This document shows positions 1 to 7,217 of a DNA stretch of 7,217 nt, one piece after another (position 1 is the first letter of the stretch; every line of letters starts with the position of its first letter). The translations under genes and the position numbers were made by a program. Under the pieces are notes generated by a model, which was not told the origin of the DNA, did no database searches, and was given only the letters and a program-made list of their open reading frames with translations. This DNA comes from an uncultured Verrucomicrobia subdivision 3 bacterium (GTDB taxonomy: Bacteria; Verrucomicrobiota; Verrucomicrobiae; Limisphaerales; CAMLLE01), in assembly GCA_946480555.1 (NCBI GenBank), contig CAMLLE010000148.1, positions 1-7,217 of the forward strand, read 5' to 3'.

Positions 1-21
1 TGTGCTTATCGTGCGTTTTGA

Positions 22-3395
<3,374 letters not shown>

Positions 3396-3440
3396 TTCCA
3401 AAAAACGGCTTCGCTAAACTACGGCGTTCAACCGGCACGG

Positions 3441-3474
3441 TCTATAAAAAACTAAGGGCAAAAACGCGCGTCAA
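3441..3474 (-). promoter_or_regulatory. Possible sigma-70-like promoter for tRNA-Thr
   Basis: On the minus strand a TTGACG -35-like hexamer (3469-3474) is followed by an AT-rich stretch with TATAGA (3441-3446) or TTTATA (3443-3448) as the -10 candidate. Transcription would begin near 3434, giving a leader of roughly 40 nt before the mature tRNA 5' end at 3395. Both hexamers match the consensus well, but the spacing is 20-22 bp instead of about 17, so this is tentative. It is the only AT-rich promoter-like stretch in the gap upstream of the tRNA. Confidence 0.35.
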
Positions 3475-3600
3475 GTTTGCGGACTTCACTCAATCGGGTG
3501 AGCGGGAATTGGCGCCGGCCTGGGCGACTGGCGATCTCGCAGCCGAACGAAAACTCCGCGCGCAACCCGGCGGCTACAGATCGCGGGCAACGTCCCAGGA

Positions 3601-3629
3601 GCGGCGGCCTGCGACCGCCGACGGTCCGC
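3601..3629. repeat. GC-rich hairpin / REP-like palindrome downstream of exbD
   Basis: CGGCGG (3602-3607) pairs perfectly with CCGCCG (3615-3620) around a 7-nt loop. An overlapping alternative stem, GACCG (3613-3617) with CGGTC (3622-3626), excludes the first. The structure ends about 10 bp past the exbD stop on the transcribed strand. No T-run follows it, so it is not a standard intrinsic terminator. It could protect the mRNA 3' end or be a dispersed REP-type element. The rest of the 3403-3638 gap holds only the promoter candidate and no gene I can support. Confidence 0.5.
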
Positions 3630-3638
3630 AATCGCAAA

Positions 3639-4058
3639 TCACTTCGCTTCTTTCGCAAACGCGCTCAGCATTTTCACATTCGCGGCTTTGGCCGCGTCCA
3701 TGACTTTGATGAACTGACCGACGGGCGCGTCCTTGTCGGAACTCAGGGCGAAGCGTTGGTCGGGATTCTTGGCCACGGCTTTCTGAATTTCCTGCTTCAG
3801 CCGATCCTCCGTCACCGGCAGCGCGTCCGTGCCGAAGCGAATTACCCCCTTCGAATCGATGCTGATCACCAATGCGGCTGTTTCGCTCGCGCCTTCCCTC
3901 GTCGCCTGACTGGACTCCGGCAATGAGAGCTTCAAGGCGGGCTGCTGTTTGAACGTCATCGTGGCCATCAGGAAGATCAGCATCACGATCAGCACATCGA
4001 TCAAGGCAACGATGATGACGGCCGGAGTGCCGCGGCGTTTGCGGACGTGGAAATGCAT
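3639..4058 (-). CDS. exbD: ExbD/TolR-family proton-motor subunit
   Basis: This small inner-membrane protein (139 residues from ATG 4058) would assemble with an ExbB pentamer and transmit proton-driven motion to a TonB/TolA-type transducer. A short basic cytoplasmic N-terminus (MHFHVRKRRG) precedes a single transmembrane helix (about 13-32, AVIIVALIDVLIVMLIFLMA) that carries Asp21, equivalent to the proton-carrying Asp25 of E. coli ExbD. The Pro that often precedes this 'LID' motif is Ala here. A periplasmic domain of about 100 residues follows, ending in the family pattern DKDAPVGQFIKVMDAAKAANV. An upstream in-frame ATG at 4082 would add eight residues (MFPALLLA) but sits in the heptad-repeat element; 4058 gives the normal family N-terminus. 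Neither start has a clear Shine-Dalgarno sequence. The gene follows exbB on the same strand after about 120 bp. ExbD and TolR cannot be separated by eye. Confidence 0.9.
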   Translation of the reverse strand: MHFHVRKRRGTPAVIIVALIDVLIVMLIFLMATMTFKQQPALKLSLPESSQATREGASETAALVISIDSKGVIRFGTDALPVTEDRLKQEIQKAVAKNPDQRFALSSDKDAPVGQFIKVMDAAKAANVKMLSAFAKEAK

Positions 4059-4077
4059 GGCTAGGAGCAGGGCTGGA

Positions 4078-4170
4078 AACATTCAACATTCAACATTGAA
4101 CGCTCAACATTCAATGTTCCGAACGAGTCCGGCATGAGTGTTGAATGTTGAATGTTCATTGTTGAATGTT
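4078..4170. repeat. Heptad-repeat inverted element 1 (between exbB and exbD)
   Basis: This AT-rich stretch is made of degenerate 7-bp units of the ATTCAAC type. The left part runs attcaac-attcaac-attgaac-gctcaac-attcaat on the plus strand, and the right part carries the complementary ttgaatg units. The outer arms form a perfect 18-bp inverted repeat (4078-4095 with 4139-4156). Inside lies AACATT-C-AATGTT (4106-4118), a palindrome. The segment 4147-4170 is identical over 24 bp to 5897-5920 in element 2. The element fills most of the exbB-exbD gap, ending 9 bp from the exbB stop. Its function is unknown; folding in mRNA, attenuation or a mobile repeat are possibilities. Confidence 0.85.
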
Positions 4171-4179
4171 CTGCAATTC

Positions 4180-4782
4180 TCACTTCACGGTTGTCTCCCG
4201 ATACTGCCGCCGCACGAATTCATCGCACAGTGTTTCCATCTCGACCGCGATGATTTCGATTTTCTTGGTGTAATAGCTCCAGAAGACCAGCGCCGGAATC
4301 GCTATCAGCAAACCAATCAGCGTCGCCTGAAGAATTACCGCGATGCCGTGTGCCAGTTTGGCGGCGTCGTTCAGGCCGGCCTGGCCGACATCTCCGAACA
4401 CTGTCATCATCCCGATGATCGTTCCCACCAAGCCAAGCAGCGGTGCGATGCCGACAATGATTTCGAGCACGACGAGCCCGCGTTCCAACTTCACGATTTC
4501 GTTGCGCGCGCGGGTTTGGATGGCATCCACGTTCTCTGTCTTGGGCCAGCTGAGGTGCTCCGCAGCGATCAGCAGCAGCCGGCTGAGGGGCGAATCGTGC
4601 TGCTGGCAGACGCGCTTGAGCATGGGAACGTCCTCCTTGTTCTGGCAGGATTCCACCGCCGCGGCGACTTCCTTCGGCACCACTTTGTTCCAGCGCAGCG
4701 CGAGCCCGCGTTCGACGATGAATGCCAGGCCCACCACGGACGTGATGATCAGCAGAACGTAAACAACGAATTCCAAGTGCAT
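4180..4782 (-). CDS. exbB: ExbB/TolQ-family proton channel (MotA/TolQ/ExbB)
   Basis: This is the stator channel of a TonB- or Tol-type motor in the inner membrane; with ExbD it converts proton flow into force on the transducer. It has 200 residues, normal for the compact subfamily. Transmembrane segments are visible at about 5-24 (FVVYVLLIITSVVGLAFIVE), 102-126 (LVVLEIIVGIAPLLGLVGTIIGMM) and 146-168 (GIAVILQATLIGLLIAIPALVFW), with a cytoplasmic loop between the first two. The signature APLLGLVGTIIGMM contains Thr121 (E. coli ExbB Thr148), and Thr154 matches Thr181. The conserved Glu of the third helix (Glu176 in GIAEALLATAIGL) appears to be Val149, with Gln152 nearby. The gene starts 10 bp after the tonB-like stop, so the two are almost certainly cotranscribed. 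ExbB versus TolQ is not resolved. Confidence 0.93.
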   Translation of the reverse strand: MHLEFVVYVLLIITSVVGLAFIVERGLALRWNKVVPKEVAAAVESCQNKEDVPMLKRVCQQHDSPLSRLLLIAAEHLSWPKTENVDAIQTRARNEIVKLERGLVVLEIIVGIAPLLGLVGTIIGMMTVFGDVGQAGLNDAAKLAHGIAVILQATLIGLLIAIPALVFWSYYTKKIEIIAVEMETLCDEFVRRQYRETTVK

Positions 4783-4792
4783 GTGCGTTCGC

Positions 4793-5791
4793 TCAGTAAT
4801 AGTAGAAAGCGAACTGAATTTCCCGGAAATCTTTTTCCATCATCAGCCGCATCTCGCGCGGCCAGCGTTCGTAAGGCGAGGGATCAGTGATCGCGTTCCT
4901 GCAAACCTGGGTCAACGACGGGCCAACCGTGGTCTCGACGACTTCCATCTTTTGAATTTTGCCGTCGTGCGTCAGCTGAAACCGGAGAACCACACGGCCG
5001 CTTTGATAACTGAGCATGGGATTCGATTCCAACAACGCAAACCACCGGCTTTCCACCGCGGCGATAAATGCAGCATCGTAATCTCCATAAGGTGTCTGCT
5101 TCGTGTCGAAACTGACGTGCCCCCGATGGCGCGCGACACCGCCTTCCTGCTTCATCTTCTCGCCGGCAAGTTGATTGCGGTTCTGCCGTGCCACTGCTTC
5201 CCGGACCGTGCGCGGGCGGGCCCGTTCGGCAGTTCCGACGTTGTCGCGCTGTTCCTCCTGGGGTTTCGCGATTGCCAGATCGCCGACCGGCTGTTGCTTG
5301 CTGGGCCGTGCCGCTTCCGGCTGCCGGGTTTCTTCGGCTTGAGGGAAATTCGGCTGCAAACGATCCAGCTTGATCCGCTGCACATCCTCGGCTTTGACGA
5401 TGTCCATCTGCTTGCCGGTGACCTTCGGTTGATCGGTTTGCTGTTCGGCGTCGGGATTCGCAGCTTCGGAATTCTTGTTCGAATAGAACTTCGCTTCCTT
5501 CGGCGGCTCGGGCGTGGCGAGCTGCGGGTTCACATCCACAAACACGAGCGGGACTTCGCGCGGCTGCGCCATTTGCGGGGGTGGTTGTTTGAAAATGGCG
5601 GGTGGTGTCAGCCCCTTTTGCAGCCATTTGGGAAGACGCAACGAATCCCAGATTTCGAACTTCTTGCCCAGCTTGTAGCCGCCGAAGCAGAGCGCATGCA
5701 GCAGAAGCGAGAACGCAACCGCCCGGACCAGTCTCGAATACTCGAAACGGTCCAGCCGCAGCGACGTTTCAGCGACCCGGCGTGGAGTCAT
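4793..5791 (-). CDS. tonB: TonB/TolA-type energy transducer
   Basis: This protein of 332 residues would span the periplasm and link the ExbB-ExbD motor to an outer-membrane partner. After about 20 cytoplasmic residues comes one transmembrane helix (about 21-38, LVRAVAFSLLLHALCFGG), with Ser28-x-x-x-His32 matching the SxxxH motif that TonB and TolA use to contact ExbB/ExbD. A long Pro/Gln/Glu/Lys-rich linker follows (about 60-230), partly charged and probably extended. The C-terminal domain (about 233-332; YGDYDAAFIAAVESRW, then GRVVLRFQLTHDGKIQKMEVVETT, then RWPREM) fits the TonB/TolA fold, ending in FAFYYY. It is the first gene of the tonB-exbB-exbD block and lies 146 bp after thiL. The start at 5791 is the only ATG that keeps the basic segment and helix. 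TonB or TolA identity is open; no receptor or tolB/pal gene is nearby to decide it. Confidence 0.85.
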   Translation of the reverse strand: MTPRRVAETSLRLDRFEYSRLVRAVAFSLLLHALCFGGYKLGKKFEIWDSLRLPKWLQKGLTPPAIFKQPPPQMAQPREVPLVFVDVNPQLATPEPPKEAKFYSNKNSEAANPDAEQQTDQPKVTGKQMDIVKAEDVQRIKLDRLQPNFPQAEETRQPEAARPSKQQPVGDLAIAKPQEEQRDNVGTAERARPRTVREAVARQNRNQLAGEKMKQEGGVARHRGHVSFDTKQTPYGDYDAAFIAAVESRWFALLESNPMLSYQSGRVVLRFQLTHDGKIQKMEVVETTVGPSLTQVCRNAITDPSPYERWPREMRLMMEKDFREIQFAFYYY

Positions 5792-5847
5792 GCGACCCTA
5801 CAATGCCGCAGTGGGACGGGAGGAGCAAGCCGGCGGAAAGGAGGCGG

Positions 5848-5927
5848 AACATTCAACAATGAACATTCAACGCTGAACCTCCAATGAATGTTGAGCGTTG
5901 AATGTTCATTGTTGAATGTTGAATGCT
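5848..5927. repeat. Heptad-repeat inverted element 2 (between thiL and tonB)
   Basis: A perfect 27-bp inverted repeat joins 5848-5874 to 5894-5920. After one G-G mismatch it continues for 3 bp (5876-5878 with 5890-5892), leaving an 11-nt loop. The arms consist of ATTCAAC/GTTGAAT-type heptads, and further heptads extend to about 5927. On the minus strand it lies immediately past the thiL stop (5938) and 57 bp before the tonB-like start. It could act as a structured 3' end for the thiL mRNA, though no T-run follows the stem. The remaining bases between 5792 and 5847 show no clear promoter. It is related to element 1, sharing a 24-bp identical segment and the 15-mer AACGCTCAACATTCA. Confidence 0.88.
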
Positions 5928-5937
5928 TTCAAGCGCC

Positions 5938-6870
5938 TCATCCGAAGTGCTCATACCCCATCAAATCCATCCGCCGATAGCCCTGTTTGTCGCGCAGCGT
6001 GATGCCTTCGTGATCCGTGATCTTGCCAATGCACGTGAGCTTCACTTTTGGAAATCGCTTGCGCCACGCATCCAGCAGCGGCACCGCGTCCTTGCTCGCG
6101 ATGGTGAATAGCAGTTCGAAGTCTTCCCCATCAGTCAGCGCGGCCAGCACCGGCGGTTTGGCTGAAGATTCCACCTTTGACGCGAGCCTGGCTTCGCGCG
6201 AAATGGGAATGGATGTCGTCAGCAATTCCGCGCCGACGCGGCTCGCATTGAGAATGTGCTTCAAATCGCCGGCCAGCCCATCGCTGACATCCAGCATGGC
6301 GTGAAGGCGGAAATGCTCCGCCAGCCAGCGGGCCTCCTCCAGGCGCGGCTCGAAATCCAGATGCTTGCCGGCAAGCGAGCCGCCCAGTTCGCCGGTCACA
6401 AAAATCGCGTCACCCACTTCCGCCCCGGATCGCAACACCGCCTTGCCGCGCGGGACAAATCCAAGCAGTGAAATCGAAATGAGGATGCGCTCCGGATTCG
6501 TCGTGGTTTCGCCGCCCACGATCGCAACTTCGTGCTTCCTCGCGGTGGCGTTCATGCCGGCGTAAATCGCTTCCACGCGGGCGACATCGTACCGCTTTGG
6601 CAGCGCCAGCGTGATGAGGGCCGCGCTGGCGGTTCCCGCCATGGCCGCGATGTCACTGAGGCAACGCGCGAGGGCTTTGTGGCCGATTTTCTCTGCTGGC
6701 GTTTCAGCGGTGAAATGTATTCCTTCCACCACCGCGTCGGTCTTGAACAACAGCAAGCGGTCAGGCAGTCCGACGTCCAGCACGGCGCAGTCGTCCCCGG
6801 CGCCGTTCACCACGGTGGCGTTTCCTGGCAGCGAGCGGGTCAGTCGCGTAATCAGTTCAAATTCTTTCAT
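5938..6870 (-). CDS. thiL: Thiamine-monophosphate kinase ThiL
   Basis: ThiL uses ATP to convert thiamine monophosphate to thiamine diphosphate, the active cofactor, in the cytoplasm. The protein has 310 residues, close to the usual 310-330. It belongs to the PurM/AIR-synthetase-like fold. Motifs in order: GAGDDCAV with Asp26/Asp27; KTDAVVEGIHF (43-53), metal and substrate binding; ALARCLSDIAAMAG with Asp73; IVGGETT; VTGELGGSLAG; MLDVSDGL (192-199) with Asp194 and Asp197; and TDGEDFELLF (246-255) with Asp250. All look intact. The start ATG overlaps the stop of the upstream CPBP protease gene by the sequence ATGA, which argues for translational coupling and fixes the start; there is no clear Shine-Dalgarno sequence. 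No other thiamine genes or TPP riboswitch are visible in the window. Confidence 0.96.
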   Translation of the reverse strand: MKEFELITRLTRSLPGNATVVNGAGDDCAVLDVGLPDRLLLFKTDAVVEGIHFTAETPAEKIGHKALARCLSDIAAMAGTASAALITLALPKRYDVARVEAIYAGMNATARKHEVAIVGGETTTNPERILISISLLGFVPRGKAVLRSGAEVGDAIFVTGELGGSLAGKHLDFEPRLEEARWLAEHFRLHAMLDVSDGLAGDLKHILNASRVGAELLTTSIPISREARLASKVESSAKPPVLAALTDGEDFELLFTIASKDAVPLLDAWRKRFPKVKLTCIGKITDHEGITLRDKQGYRRMDLMGYEHFG

Positions 6871-7217
6871 TCAGGCAAGGGCGATGGCTGGCCTTTCATA
6901 AGGAAAAGCATGACGAAGTTCGATGCGTTGAAAACCATGTGTGCGAGAACCGGTGCCAGCAGGTTTTGTGTGCGCTCATAGAGAATGGTGAACCCGATCG
7001 AGATCAGCGCCAGCGGCAGCAGGGCTGTGAGATTCCCGTGAATCAGGCTGAAAAGAATCGCCGTGAGCCAGAGCGCAAGCTGGCGCGAACCGAAGCGCAG
7101 CAGGGCTGGATAAAGAACTCCGCGAAACAAAACTTCCTCCGCCACGGGAGCGATCACAATGGCAGTGACGCCCATCACGAGCTGCGAGCTTCGCGCCCCG
7201 GCCAGATGGATGTACCG
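6867..7217 (-). CDS. CPBP-family (CAAX/Abi) intramembrane metalloprotease, 5' end missing
   Basis: Only the C-terminal 116 residues are in the window; the reading frame is open to the right edge, so the true start lies beyond 7217. The visible part holds the three motifs of the CPBP (Rce1-like) family. Numbered from the edge, they are Glu27-Glu28-x-x-x-Arg32 in APVAEEVLFRG, Phe56-x-x-x-His60 in LFSLIHG, and His93-x-x-x-Asn97 in LAHMVFNASN. The Glu and His residues form the membrane-embedded active site. Hydrophobic stretches fit at least three membrane helices. A GTG at 7178 directly before an ATG could be mistaken for the start, but it would leave only 10 or 11 residues before the EE motif and lose membrane helices. 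Its stop overlaps the thiL start by ATGA. Substrates of bacterial CPBP proteins are mostly unknown, and nothing here identifies one. Confidence 0.92.
   Translation of the reverse strand, partial: RYIHLAGARSSQLVMGVTAIVIAPVAEEVLFRGVLYPALLRFGSRQLALWLTAILFSLIHGNLTALLPLALISIGFTILYERTQNLLAPVLAHMVFNASNFVMLFLMKGQPSPLPE

Noticed and set aside
3601..3629. Intrinsic terminator after exbD
   Set aside because: The stem is GC-rich, but no T-run follows it on the minus strand.
4138..5887. Plus-strand open frames opposite exbB and tonB (for example 4138-4890 and 4781-5887)
   Set aside because: They are antisense to well-supported genes, show no family motifs, and partly start or end inside the repeat elements.
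4078..5927. Heptad repeats considered as a CRISPR array
   Set aside because: The units are 7 bp, degenerate, directly abutting and arranged as inverted repeats; there are no spacers of regular length and no cas genes.

Overview
The window looks like chromosomal DNA from a GC-rich Gram-negative bacterium. It most resembles the Verrucomicrobiota/PVC lineage, but this is inference. It rests on the TonB-like protein, whose linker style (a 'VFVDVNPQLATPEPPKEAKFYS'-type segment followed by an Asn/Gln/Pro-rich stretch) I associate with that group, on the AT-rich heptad-repeat intergenic elements, and on the lack of clear Shine-Dalgarno sequences. No 16S rRNA or other clade marker is present.

All recognisable genes lie on the minus strand. 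In order of transcription, from the right edge to the left, they are: (1) a CPBP-family (CAAX/Abi) intramembrane protease, cut by the window edge; (2) thiL, thiamine-monophosphate kinase, which overlaps the protease stop by the 4-base ATGA; (3) a 146-bp gap with a heptad-repeat element holding a perfect 27-bp inverted repeat; (4) a TonB/TolA-type energy transducer; (5) ExbB/TolQ-type proton channel, 10 bp downstream; (6) a second heptad-repeat element; (7) ExbD/TolR-type subunit; (8) about 240 bp of non-coding DNA with a GC-rich hairpin and a possible promoter; (9) tRNA-Thr(CGT) with encoded CCA; (10) a large, probably exported glycoside hydrolase family 2 beta-galactosidase.

Functionally there are three blocks. 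The tonB-exbB-exbD block would form an inner-membrane motor that uses proton motive force to drive outer-membrane processes. The CPBP-thiL pair looks translationally coupled and includes the last step of thiamine diphosphate synthesis. The beta-galactosidase probably degrades beta-galactosides outside the cytoplasm. No TonB-dependent receptor, integrase, transposase, toxin-antitoxin pair, defence gene or CRISPR array is visible. The genes are ordinary. The least explained material is the pair of related heptad-repeat hairpin elements, one of which separates exbD from exbB. I see no convincing new multi-gene system.
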